Below, piece by piece: positions 10,869-22,500 of a stretch of DNA of 64,000 nt. The position numbers and the translations under genes are program-made. Numbering within the stretch: the stretch's first letter is position 1; every line of letters begins with the position of its first letter. A model generated the notes under the pieces. That model was not told the DNA's origin, searched no databases, and worked only from the letters and a program-made list of their open reading frames with translations. This DNA is from [Phialemoniopsis] sp. UDSM-2020 (lineage: Eukaryota > Ascomycota > Sordariomycetes > Thyridiales > Thyridiaceae): assembly GCA_018873225.1 (NCBI GenBank), contig JAEILZ010000004.1, positions 3,906,001 to 3,970,000 of the forward strand, read 5' to 3'.

Positions 10869-13031
10869 ATGGTCGAGTTCGAAAAAGAGACCGAAGTTGC
10901 CCACGTGGCAGATCGGGACCCGGTCCTCGAGACCAAGTTTGCAAGTATGGCTGCTTCCGTGTCTCTGTAGCCACCATTCATGCAGACCACTGACCCCCCT
11001 GCAGATCTGGGACGCTGGGCCAGTGCCAAATTGTTCTGGAAGGCCATGCTCTTCTGCATGATTCTGAACTGGGCTGCCCTCGACGATGGCGTGAGTGTGC
11101 ATCAACAATACCTCTCGAGTTTACTTTGCTAACGAACGTCACATCTTAGTTCCAGCAGAGCATCCCCGGCAACGTCCTGCCTATGAAGCCATTCATCGAG
11201 GATATGGCCGACACGATCATTGACGGAGAGCCGGCCCTCAGCGCCAAGATCATCTCTTTCCTCAATGGCTTTGGAGAGCTGGGCAAAATGGTGGGATACG
11301 GATGTGGTGGCCTTCTTTCCGATCGCATCGGCCGAAAGTGAGCAGTCTTGCATTGCCATCATACAGATACACGAGTCTAACTCAAGTCTAGGTACACAAT
11401 GTACGTGGCAATCGTGTGTCTTCTTGGCGGTACAGTAGCCGAGATCTTGTCGCATCAGTGGACACACTGGCTCGGAGCCGGAATCCTTATTCGCTTCGGA
11501 GTGGGCCTCACAACGTCGACACTTGTCACATACGTATCCGAGATTGCCCCGTTTCAGATTCGAGGTTTCCTGGTCGGATCGTATCAGCTTTATCTGGGAA
11601 TCGGTCAACTCATCTGTGCAAGCGCCACCAAGATCATGACAGTCACAAACCCAACGCAGTGGCGACCACTGATCGCGGTTGAATTTCTCTTCATCGGTGT
11701 ATGCAACCAATGCTCCTCCATGCCGGCGATCAATCCTAATCCAAGGTGTTAGGTCTTGACGGTTCTTATGCCCTTCGTCCCTGAGTCTCCGCCATACCAT
11801 ACCCGGAAGGACCAACATGAGAAGGCCAAAAAAGTCGTTGCTAGGTTTATATAGTAACGTCGAAGGCTATGACGTGGTAGGCTAACCTCCATATGATCGA
11901 CCCCTTTGAGAATTGACTAACCCTGCTATAGGAGCACGAGTACAAGGTCATTCAGCATGGTATCGAGGCCGAACGCCTCCTCCACGAAGCACAGAGAGGC
12001 GTCACCATCAAAGATCTGTTCAAAGGCTCGAACTGGAGGAGAACTTTGGCTGGCGCCACTGGCATCTTGACTCAACCTCTCGGCGGCTCTCCCATCGTGT
12101 TTGGGTACTCGACTGTAAGACCCCTGAGGAATCGCACCCATGTTAGAGGACTAAGCTAATCTTGGACAGTATTTCTTCAAAGCCGCCGGCCTCCAAGATC
12201 CCTTCCTGATCACCGTGATTGTGTAAGCTCCGTGTTATTTGGCAGACATGACGACGTGTCTAACAAGACCTAGTTTCCTTCTCCTGATCTTCGCCATCTG
12301 TTGCTCTCTCTTCCTTTGCGAGCGTGTTGGTCGTCGGCCTCTTCTGATTGGGTGAGTCTATGGCACGCAAACCAGCTCTACGATTGTCACTGACCAGTTA
12401 CAGAGGCTGTACCGCCATGTTTTTCCTCAACATTGGCCTTGCAACAACCGGGTTCTTTACGACCGACTCATCCAAGCAAGCCGCTCTGCCCATGCTGCTC
12501 CTCTGGGTTCTGTCTTATGGTCTGTCGGCTGGTCCACTAGGGTTTGTCGCCTCGACTGAGGTGTCGACCCCTCGACTTCGAACTGTGTCCACGGGCTTCA
12601 ATCTGTTCCCCTACGGGGGTGGCTTGTAAGTTGTGCTCGTCCAAGTTCCCCTGTAATGTGCAGGCTAACACCCTTTGCAGCGTTGTTTTCCAGTGGACTG
12701 TGCCGTATATGATCAGCCCCGACCAAGCAAACCTCGGCGTCAAAGCGGTGTTCGTGTGGGCCGGATTATTGGTTCCCGTCATCACCATCCTCTACTTCTT
12801 CTATTCTGAGGTATGTCACACTTGTCAGTTTGTGAACAGCATCCGCATGACTAACTGCTTACGCAGACCTTTGGACGTACTTTTGTAGAGTTGGACGAGC
12901 TCTACGAGCGTGGTGTGCCGGCTTGGAAGTTCAAGGACACTGCTACAGTCTCCGACATTTCCGGCAACAAGAACGGAGCTCTCATGACGCGGCACCAGCG
13001 TGAAGTTGCCAGCCATGAGATCCCGGCTTAG
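10869..13031 (+). pseudogene. MFS sugar transporter with a one-base frameshift
   Basis: Exons 10869..10944, 11005..11090, 11150..11337, 11392..11698, 11753..11876, 11932..12114, 12170..12222, 12274..12351, 12404..12625, 12681..12810 and 12867..13031. The family is the 12-TM sugar/maltose permeases: GYGCGGLLSDRIGRK after TM2, RFGVGLTTSTLVTYVSEIAP, PESPPYHTRKDQHEKAKK, the loop-6 stretch YKVIQHGIEAERLLHEAQRG, and ERVGRRPLLIG. Ten exons join in frame. Exon 5 is 124 nt where 123 is needed: an extra T near 11846-11848 puts a stop (TAG, 11852-11854) before the expected LYSNVEGYDV. Without the extra base the product would be about 536 aa. It is either a real lesion or a sequencing error. Confidence 0.75.
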
Positions 13032-13348
13032 CCAGTCGGAGCCTTGGCGGTGATGGGCAAGCTGCATAATCACATGGCTGAGTTGTGGACTTCAGTGTAG
13101 TCTGTGATGGAGGCATCGACAAGCGACAAATGAGCAGCACATCTGCATCATCCTCCAAAGGCACCGGGCACGGAGAGTTGAGAGAGACGCACATAACATA
13201 GACAAATAAATCATTGCTAGTAAGCCTTGAGTAGGGTAGAGTACACGGAAAGTAATTGAGCAGATGGCTAAAGACCAACTCATACATTGACCTGAACCTT
13301 TGATTCCATGTTCGATAACAGATGTCCCAACCGGCTAATCCCGAGTCT
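13032..13348. other. Short 3'-3' intergenic region
   Basis: Lies between convergent transporter genes; nothing recognised in it. Confidence 0.4.
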
Positions 13349-15026
13349 TTAATCTTCCTGCTGCACAGCCGCCTGGCTTTCAAGGACGGTCAGCTCTGCC
13401 TCCGTCGGGAACCGAGGTAGGATGCGGAACAAATATGGCGCCACGGCAGAAAGCACGGCACCAACTCCGGTGAAGCACGCCACCGAGATGAAGCCAGTGG
13501 AGTAAGTTGGCGCGTCAGAAACAGGCCACAGGCGACTTCCATAGACTGCAGACAGGTTTCCAATCGAGTTGGACAGCGCAATGACAACTGCTCGTTTCTC
13601 GGCAGGCAGAGGCATGAGCTCAGTGGCCCAGGTCAGGATCAGGGGCAGTGTGAAATACAGGCCCGAGATGTAGAAGCACAGGAAGACGTAGCGGACGACG
13701 TTGACTTTGACCTGGAAGAGAATGATGGCGCTAACGAACGACATTGCGAGGCCGCCCGTGATGTTCCAGCGTCTGTCGCCCGTCCTGTCGGCAATTTGTG
13801 GCATGACCAGCAGAAAGACGGTCGCGACAGCCCAGATCGGCACTGTCATCCACTGCACAGTAGTGCCAGTGTACCCCATGCTCTTGAGTACAGTTGGAAT
13901 GAAGTACGAGATCGTAGTCGACCCGTTATCCAGCATGTATAGAACCACGAAGACGTACGTCCGAAAGTCGAGTGCTGCTGCTCGTATAGCTTGCCATGCG
14001 GTCAGTCTGGCCGTCGCCATGGCAGTCGAGGTCTTGCGATCATGAATGAGTCGGACAACCGCCAGCTGACGCTCTTCCGGCGTCAACCTCACCGTGTTTT
14101 CGGGATAGTCGAACAGAACGAACTTGGCCACGATGCCGAAGAAGACGGTTCCGACTCCCTCGATCAGGAAGAGCCATCTCCAACCTTGCATGCCTTTGGC
14201 TCCCTCCAAGCCAGAGATGACTGCGCCAGATACTAGACCGCTGGCTGCTCCGGCGAAACAAAGAGCGGTGAAGAAGATGGAGAATCGCTTTCCTGCATGA
14301 TCCGTGGTGTCAGCTGCTGTTCACATCAGTTCACTGGGGACTATCAACGAACCAATCTCCGACTTCTTGTACCAAGCCGACATGATGAACATGACACCAG
14401 GAAGAAAGCCAGCTTCAATCCCTCCCAAGAAGAACCTGCATGCCAGAATTCCCGAATAGCCTTTGACCTGTGACATTGCGGCGCATACGGTGCCCCAGAG
14501 TATCATGATCGTCGGGACATACCAGGACGGCCGGACGCGAGCTAGGATGAGGTTGGAAGGCGTTTCCATAACCAAGTATGCAATGAAGAAGATCGAAATA
14601 AGCATCGCATATTCTATCGAAGGTGATCAATGGTTAGTGTCCGTTCGCGGCTGGGATCGCAGCAGCAGCCCAGAGGGGGGGATCATACGGGAACTGTCGA
14701 GGCCTAAGTCTTTACTCATGCCAGCGGCATCTGCGTTGCCCTATGCGAGTCATTAGCCACAGTAGCATCAAGATGAGGAGATGTGGACAACTTACGATGT
14801 TGTTCCTATCGACATAGCAGAGGACACACATCCACCACAACATTGGGATCATCCATCTGTCTACCTTGCGCACCAGGTGTTTCTCCTCTTGTGTTCCCGG
14901 AACATAGTGTTGGAGCGCGAGATCAAGACCCTCCACCGGCCTCATCGATGGCTTGGATGGCTCAGTATCCTGGGTCATCTCGTGAAGTTGCTTGAGGTCT
15001 CGCGTAGCATCATCGTTCGAGGCCAT
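13349..15026 (-). CDS. MFS anion permease, Dal5/allantoate-vitamin (ACS) type
   Basis: Exons in transcription order: 15026..14796, 14740..14689, 14613..14353 and 14292..13349, giving 495 aa. An in-frame ATG at 15065 would add 13 residues. The N-terminal tail is charged, followed by RKVDRWMIPMLWWMCVLCYVDR, the hallmark TM1 entry of the fungal anion:cation symporter group (Dal5, Tna1, Seo1). It continues with GNADAAGMSKDLGLDSSQY, the helix FFIAYLVMETPSN, and FFLGGIEAGFLPGV. Homologues import allantoate, ureidosuccinate, nicotinate, pantothenate or sugar acids at the plasma membrane. It is divergent with the D-2-hydroxyacid dehydrogenase, sharing a promoter with two CGG-N6-CCG sites. Substrate not determinable. 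Confidence 0.88.
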
Positions 15027-15280
15027 GTCTGATAACCTGTTGGAAGGACTGTAAGAGGATGGCAAGAGAAAATTAGAAATTCCGGATATCGTAGCAGTCG
15101 GGAACAGTCCTTCGACTCCGACGCGATCGACAGTTCTTTATGCAACTGCTCCTTATCTCCTCCCCCCTTGATGATTCCCCAGACACAACCTTGAAAGTTG
15201 AGTTTTCCCCACTCCTGCTGGTGCATATCTAGGAGGGTCTGGGGACTTAGTCTGTGTGGGGTGGATGCTTTGCCAAAACA

Positions 15281-15294
15281 TCGGCAATTGCCGA
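15281..15294. promoter_or_regulatory. TCGG-N6-CCGA site, perfect palindrome
   Basis: TCGGCAATTGCCGA is fully self-complementary and matches the consensus known for the purine-pathway activator UaY and yeast Ppr1. Confidence 0.55.
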
Positions 15295-15314
15295 GGCCGA
15301 GGAGGCGCTCCTCC

Positions 15315-15326
15315 CGGCCCAGGCCG
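15315..15326. promoter_or_regulatory. CGG-N6-CCG site
   Basis: CGGCCCAGGCCG, 21 bp downstream of the palindromic site, in the same divergent promoter. Confidence 0.4.
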
Positions 15327-15673
15327 GGGTCTGTGATGTCAACATCCCTGCTATTTCAATTCTGGCCTAAAGCTTTCACTCGGCTCGTCTCGGAAAGGGT
15401 AATACATCCGCATTTGTTATCGTTAGTCTATTTAGGGTCATCCCTGATGATCACCGGCAGCGGATGTCCTTACTTGTCTACGGTCCAGGCCGAGTGGACC
15501 TGTTGCATGGGACTGGATATCCAAGGACGTACCCAGACGTCGTCGATAAGAACTCGTGCCATGATCAAGGCGAAGGATATTGGCTACACTTAGAGCAGTG
15601 CTTCATTGTCATATTACGTATCACGCCAGCTGCTCTGAAGGTTTGCTTTGACGGAGATCCAGAAAATTCCAGA

Positions 15674-16941
15674 ATGGCAATTCGAAAACCAAGAGTCGTG
15701 TCAATCTCCTACCCGGAATGGGCTGGTGAAGACTACATGCGTGACTTTGAGTCCGCGTTCGATCTTCATGTAAGTTGATGACGAGCACAGCATTTCATGA
15801 GACAGCACCCACGCCATGCGATGCTAGCGACTAACGAGCGTCAAGGTGGTCACGCCAGGTGATCGCGAGACCACCATCGCGAGGTTGGCGGAAAAGGTTA
15901 AACAAGAAGGCCCTTTCGATGCTATTGCCATCCTCATGGGTATCCTGCCGTATGAGCCATTCGATGAAAAGCTGCTCGGGCCATTAGTGCCTACTTGCAA
16001 GATCATGGCATCAGCGAGTGCGGGCTACAACGAATTTGACGTAGACTGGATGACCAGCAAAGGCATTGTATTCTGCAATAGCCGCAACGCCGTGAACGAG
16101 TCCACCGCTGATATGGCCATTCTGATGATGCTTGGTATCCTACGGGATATCCAGAGCCTTCAGACAAGTGTTGCCAACGGCACTTGGAGAGGTGGTATGT
16201 GCCTCGCCAAGGGTCAAAAGGGGCTGGCACCGACCAGAGACCCGAGCGGGTTGAAGTTAGGGATCATTGGTATGGGAGCCATCGGCAAGGTACGTTTGAC
16301 CAGATTCCTGAGTCAGTTGATATGTCCAAATCGAAATGATCGCTGACTTTTCTGTTCTACCACAGCATGTCGCTCGTAAGGCCCAGGTTTTCAACATGCA
16401 AATCCTCTACCACCAGCGCTCCCAGATGAGCCCTGAAGATGAGGCGCTTCATGGGGCGCATTATTGCTCGACCTTGGACGAGCTGCTTACACAGGCCGAC
16501 GTGATCTCGGTTCACTGCCCGCTGAACGAAAAGACGAAAGGGCTCATCTCGCACGAGCAATTCGCCAAGATGAAGGGCGGCGTGTTCATCATCAACACAT
16601 GTCGCGGCCCCGTCATCGACGAAGAGGCCCTGATCAGCGCGATGAAGAGCGGAAAGGTTGCTCGGGCCGGTCTCGATGTCTTCAACAATGAGCCTAATAT
16701 CAAGTAGGTTTCCCTTTGCGTGTACCCTCAGAGCTCGTGCTGACAGATTGTGGTGCACAGCCCTTACTTTATTAGAAACGACCGAATCATCATCCAACCT
16801 CACATGGGAGGGCTCACCGATGTGGCATGGCAACGCGCATACCGCGAAGCGTTGGAGAATATCAAGTCCTTCTTCGCGACTGGCAAAGCGATTTCTCCGG
16901 TCAATGCAGACAAAGTGCAGAGTCAAAGTTCAGAGACTTGA
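15674..16941 (+). CDS. D-isomer-specific 2-hydroxyacid dehydrogenase
   Basis: Exons 15674..15769, 15846..16289, 16366..16703 and 16761..16941, giving 352 aa, typical of the family. It reversibly reduces 2-keto acids to D-2-hydroxy acids with NAD(P)H (glyoxylate/hydroxypyruvate reductase or hydroxyisocaproate-dehydrogenase-like). The Rossmann motif is LGIIGMGAIGK. The catalytic triad is present: Arg in INTCRGPVIDE, Glu in FNNEPN and His in IQPHMGG. VISVHCPLNEKTKGLI is the canonical linker. It is divergent with the Dal5-type permease, and its opposite stereospecificity to the FMN oxidase nearby would suit a keto/hydroxy-acid pathway. Confidence 0.92.
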
Positions 16942-17423
16942 AAAGTCAGATATAGTTGTGATAGGCCCATATCTTAAGCACTGTTAGGGCGCCGGGTCAT
17001 GTCAGAGCTCTGTCTGGAATGAATACTCAGCGTTAAGATCACCTGGTTGGCATTGGCCTGCATTGCATGGGGCCTTGCGTGCAGGCATAGATATGCTTGG
17101 ACGCAAGTCTTCCTTTTTAATATGTAAATCACTTTACTGAACGACTGTTCCCTGGGGAGATATTGGGCGGTTGAAAATCATCTTTCAATGTTCTTCACTC
17201 CACTCTCCGCAATTCTGCATGAGTACCTCAGGCACAGGTGGATGGTGAAATTACAAACGATCAACCCCTCACTCACTCGCTCTGCCGCATTTTATAGAGC
17301 TAGAATCAGCGAACAAGTCTCGACTGGTTCCTTGCCTCAATTCTGCAACGACACAACCATCCAAAGACAACCTAGTTTCATCTCATTGCCGATCTATGAA
17401 AAACCTACTCATCATCTAACAAC
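16942..17423. other. Intergenic; amidase promoter
   Basis: Holds the 3' end of the dehydrogenase and the promoter of the amidase. No CGG-N6-CCG site was seen here. Confidence 0.4.
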
Positions 17424-19011
17424 ATGATCGCACCTTACAGATTGACAGCCACTCAGGTGCTCGAGCTTTTCCGCAACAACACCCTTACAGTCGAGTTGTA
17501 TGCTCGTTCATTGCTAGATCGTATTTGTGAGCGGGACAGCACTGTCAAGGCATGGGCATTCCTTGGTTCGTCTTTAGTAAATGTAGTGCTTCGGCACCCC
17601 GTGGGTGCTACCGCAACTGATGAATTCGGTTGCTAAATACGAGCTAGATCCCGATTTTGTCTTGACCCAGGCACGAGCTCTAGACCAGGTGCCAGTCGAT
17701 CGAAGGGGGCCTTTGCATGGAATTGCAATCGGTGTTAAAGACATCATGAATACCAAAGGTATTGTATGAACTTGGTCCTTGTGTATACTGTATGTGCTTA
17801 TGGTGACCCAGATATGCCCACGCAATTTGGCTCCCCTATATATCAAGGACACAGGCCCGACTTTGACTCCTCGGCTGTCGCCATTCTGCGTGCTGCTGGA
17901 GCTTTGATTTTTGGTATGTAATTTCCCATACGATTTGTGATTTGCTTGGTCTTCTTGCCAATTTTGCAACTCACAAACATGACGGTACCAGGTAAAACAA
18001 CCACTACCGAATTTACTGTAACAAATTCTGGGCCCGAAACAACGAACCCACACGACCCGAACCGCACTCCTGGTGGATCGTCCTGCGGATCGGCGGCGGC
18101 GGTGGCTGACCTCCAAGTTACGCTGAGCCTCGGAGCGCAGACTGGAGGAAGCATCATCCGTCCGGCATCGTTTACGGGAGTCTATGCCATGAAACCAACT
18201 TATGATGCCATCTCCCCCGAGGGTCAGAAAACCTTCGCACCTACATTCGATACATTCGGCTTCTTCGCACGTAGTGTCGAGGATCTTCAACTACTTGCGG
18301 ACGTATTCAATCTCCAGGATGACGGCACTCCTTACGATATCCCTCTTGAGGAGCTGTCTGTGGCCGTCATGAAGACTCCTATGTGGGTTTCGGCTGGTCC
18401 AGGAACGGTCTCGGCCATCGAGACAGCCACTAGCACTCTTCGCAACAAAGGCATCAACGTAGAAGACATCGCTTTTCCACCACAGGCTTCGAATCTTGAT
18501 ACCTTGAAACGAATACAAAAGATCATTACGCTTGCGGAGGCTCGGACTGCTTTTCTCAGAGAATATCGTTTGGACAAGGCGAAACTGGCCCCTGAAATCT
18601 GCGACATTGTCGAGAATACTTCGAATGTTTCTAATAAGGAGAGAACCGAAGCCTCTGATACTTACGCATCGATGCGTCACGCTATGAACAATCTCGCGAA
18701 GGATTACTCCGTCATCATCACCCCTAGTGCTGTGGACGAAGCTCCAATTGGACTTGATGATATGGGCAGCGCAACGTTCAATACTATGTGGACGGTGAGT
18801 CTATACGATCCTTTGTACTCTGGCGGCTATAGTAACTAATTCCATGTAGGGGTTTCATATGCCCGTGATCAACGTTCCCGCATTTGTGGGAGCTCACGGG
18901 ATGCCCATTGGCCTGTCCCTCGTAGGACCCCGCTTCAGCGACCGGCAGCTCTTGAGGACAAGTAAAGTGCTTAGCGATGTTCTCGTCGCCAAAAGCGGCT
19001 GGAAGTTGTGA
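17424..19011 (+). CDS. Amidase signature family hydrolase
   Basis: Exons 17424..17565, 17648..17758, 17812..17913, 17992..18794 and 18850..19011, giving 439 aa. It hydrolyses amide bonds by a Ser-cisSer-Lys triad, and all three elements are visible: Lys in IAIGVKDIMNTK, cis-Ser in TPGGSSCGSAAAVAD, and the nucleophile in GAQTGGSIIRPASF. The first intron was placed at GTTCGT..GAGCTAG because it restores WAFLDPDFVLTQARALD. Length is at the short end of the family but complete, ending GWKL. It is a candidate for releasing ammonia or a carboxylate from an imported amide in the same neighbourhood as the permease; the substrate is unknown. Confidence 0.88.
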
Positions 19012-19597
19012 GCCTCGCCTACGGGCCATAAATTTACTTGGGTCCGTGGACGCCAGGCAGGCGAACACACTCGTTTTGCCGCCCAACACATAAATGGCCA
19101 GATCCCCCTTACCGAAGAGCAATGGTGACTGGACATGGCGTGCAGATATTTCTGGCCTGTGATTAGCCGCTGGTTGCAAATTGGGCATCCTGCATAAATG
19201 TGGAGAGCTTGATGTTTCATCATTGGTTCTGCCAGCAAGGTATGGCGTGTGACATCCCGGCTGCTGCATGTACATACGTTCAGCTCAGCTCCTGCAGGAT
19301 ACAATGTTGGCGCTTGGGAACATCTTTTTACGGACCAGGCTGTCCCTAACTTGGCCGTCAGTTCCGAGAATCCCACTTCAATGTTGCCTTCCCATCCCCC
19401 AAGCCTGACCAACTCCTTCGTGCCTATCTCCCATTTCTTATCCAGCTCGACCTTAATTCTACGCACTCTGTCTGCGGTCACTGTCAATCTTCCTCATCCT
19501 CAACTCGTATGGTTGGGTCTTCACACACGAAACACCCTTTCCGTTGACTAACAATCCACAATCTTACCGCCGTCATTCCCTGATTCAGCGGGTCAAG
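19012..19597. other. Intergenic; promoter of the NLR-like gene
   Basis: No separate gene. A pyrimidine-rich stretch with TTCCTCATCCTC lies near 19490-19500, upstream of the HET-NACHT start. Confidence 0.4.
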
Positions 19598-22500
19598 ATG
19601 CGATTACTCCATCGCGAAGCAGAAGGATCATATCACCTCACTGGAGATTTGTTGGAGCATATTCCTAAGTATGCTATCTTGTCTCATACCTGGTTGGAAG
19701 ACAACAGCGAAGAGATTACTTTCCAGGACCTTGACCCGGAAAACACCAAGAGTGGCCCCGATGAATGGGCCAGTATCAAACCTGATGGCTGGTCCAAGAT
19801 ACGATTCTGCGGCGAGCAAGCGGCCAAGGACGGACTAGAATACTTCTGGGTCGATACTTGTTGCATCGACAAAAAGAACAATACTGAACTTGCGGAAGCC
19901 ATCATATCGATGTTCTCCTGGTATCGGGATGCGAGCAGATGCTACGCATGTCTGAGCGACGTATCGATGGAAAAGCCCACAGACAATACTTCTGTCAACC
20001 AACATACTGTACATTCTTGGGAATCTGCCTTTCGCAAAAGTAGATGGTTCACTCGTGGATGGACTCTCCAAGAATTGGTTGCTCCTCAATTTGTCGAGTT
20101 CTTTTCTAGGGAGGGGGCGTGTCTGGGAGACAAGCATAGCTTGATGCCAATTGTTGCAGAAATAACCGGCATCCCGGAAGACATCTTGGTGGGAGGCGGC
20201 TTCGAACATTTGGATGTAGAGCAGCGGCTCCAGTGGGTGAAGGGCCGCACCACTAAGCGGGGTGAAGACAAGGCCTATTGCATGCTGGGGATCTGCAACG
20301 TCCGTATGGTGCCCATGTATGGTGAGGGAGAGGAGCACGCCTTCAAGCGACTGTCGGTCAAACTTGACCAGATTCATGATCTGCAGCAGCGACAACTCCA
20401 ATATCTGGCCAAGCTACCCTACGTCCCTGAGGCAGCTTTCAACTCACACCACAATGAACACGAACCTGTCTGTCTCTCGGACACCCGAGTTGAGCTGCTC
20501 CAACAAATATCAAGTTGGGTCGAGGGATCCGATGACAGGTGCATATTCTTTCTCAATGGTATGGCAGGCACTGGGAAGTCGACTGTCGCTCGAACTATCG
20601 CCAGGATCTATCACGAGAGGAATATTCTCGGAGGGAGTTTCTTCTTCTCCAAAGGTGGAGGGGACCTCAGGAAAGTCGTCAAGCTGGCCCCCACTCTCGC
20701 AAAACAGCTCGCGAGTCGTATGACTGATACGAGACGACACATACTTGATGCTGTCATTGAAAAGCCTGACATCTTCGAGCAGTTAATTCGGGACCAATGG
20801 CAGCATTTGATCCTTGGTCCGCTTTCCAAGCTTCCCAACCGCTCTCCTCCTTCCATAATATTGTTCGTACTCGATGCATTGGACGAATGCGATAGCGAAA
20901 AGGACGTTCGGATGCTTATCAGGATCCTGAATGACTCTCAAGCCCATATGAATAATGTTCGCCTGCGAATTCTCATCACAAGCAGGCCCGAAACTTATAT
21001 CCGGCACAGCTTCCAGAAAATCCCAGAGATGGAACGCGAGACGTCCATTCTCCACGCGGTACCACATGGTCTAGTGGAACGCGATATCAGTCTTTTTTTC
21101 AGAAGCAAACTCGAATCCATCCGGGAAGAGCTGGACTTCGAGAATGGCTGGCCTGGTAGCAACACTATCACCCGCTTAGTCGAGATCTCGTCCGGTCTGT
21201 TCATATGGGCTGCTACAGCTTGTCGCTTTATCCAGGAAGGAAAGAAATCGAAGTCAATTTTGAGGCGTGTCGAGCGACTTATCAGTGGCTTCTCCCCGAG
21301 TGCTCAGCCTTACAAGCACCTGGACCAGATCTACATTCAAGTTCTACAAGACTCAATCCCGGACTTCGACGACGAGGAAGAGAGACTGGAATGGTACGAG
21401 GTACTGAGGAAGGTCCTCGGAGCCATTGTAATTCTATCTTCTCCACTTTCTATGAAGTCACTGGCCGCGCTTCTCGGCCTACCGCCTGGAGATGTCAAGG
21501 AGACACTGGATGATCTGCATACTATTTTCAATATCTCCAATCAGCCATCAGATCCAGTCCGCCTCCATCATCCTGCTTTTCGTGACTTTCTTCTAAACGA
21601 AGAACGCTGCGAAGATCGCAATTTTTGGGTGGACGAGAAAGAGGCACACAAGTCTCTCGGCGACAATTGTGTACGACTGATGTCGAAACTGCTGAAACAA
21701 AACATCTGCGGTCTCGAGTCACCCGGAACATTGAGGGAAGACGTGGAGGCATCTCGAATAGAGCGGTGTATACCTGCTGAGCTCCAATACGCCTGTCTTT
21801 ACTGGGTGGAGCATTACCGGCAGAGCGAAATAGCCCTATGCGACAACGATACTGTCCATACCTTCTTCAAGAAGCATTTTCTTCACTGGCTTGAAGCTAT
21901 GAACCTGATGGGCAAAGGGGATGAGATGGGTTCTATCATCAGACTATACCACTCCTTACTGATGGTAAGTCGTACACCATTGTGGCTCGTCCTGAGAGTT
22001 TAGCTAACAATTCTTTGTCTTAGCCTGATAACAACACACGTCAGATCCCCTTTGTCAAAGACGCAAGGCGCTTGATGTTCAATTACCAAAACATCGTCAG
22101 GCAGGCTCCCCTACAGACTTACTGTACGGTGCTTACGTTCATGCCACCAACCAATGAACTCAAGGAACACTTCCGAAGCGAACGCCATCCTTGGATCGCA
22201 GATTTCAAAGTCATTGAAGCAGATGTACCTAAGGCTAAGGACGACTTCAACTATGTTAGCGATCTAGCGTTCACACCGGATAGTAAGCAGATTGCATCAG
22301 GCTCCAACTTTGACTCCATCAGATTCTGGGATGTAGCAACCAAAGCTACTGTCGCTAAGTTTGAAGGAGGTGCCAAAGATAAAATGAGTTCTGTTGCGAT
22401 TAGTTCAGATGGAACTCTCCTTGCTGGTGGTTCAGATGATTTCACTGTCATGGTCTGGGACATGCAGTCTCGGTCACTGCTGTTCTCCATCAAAACAGCT

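Larger units (their letters stand above)
15027..15673. promoter_or_regulatory. Divergent promoter: permease / D-hydroxyacid dehydrogenase
   Basis: No coding gene. It holds two CGG-N6-CCG elements, 15282-15293 (perfect 14-bp palindrome TCGGCAATTGCCGA at 15281-15294) and 15315-15326, in a GC-rich patch at about 15280-15330. Confidence 0.5.
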
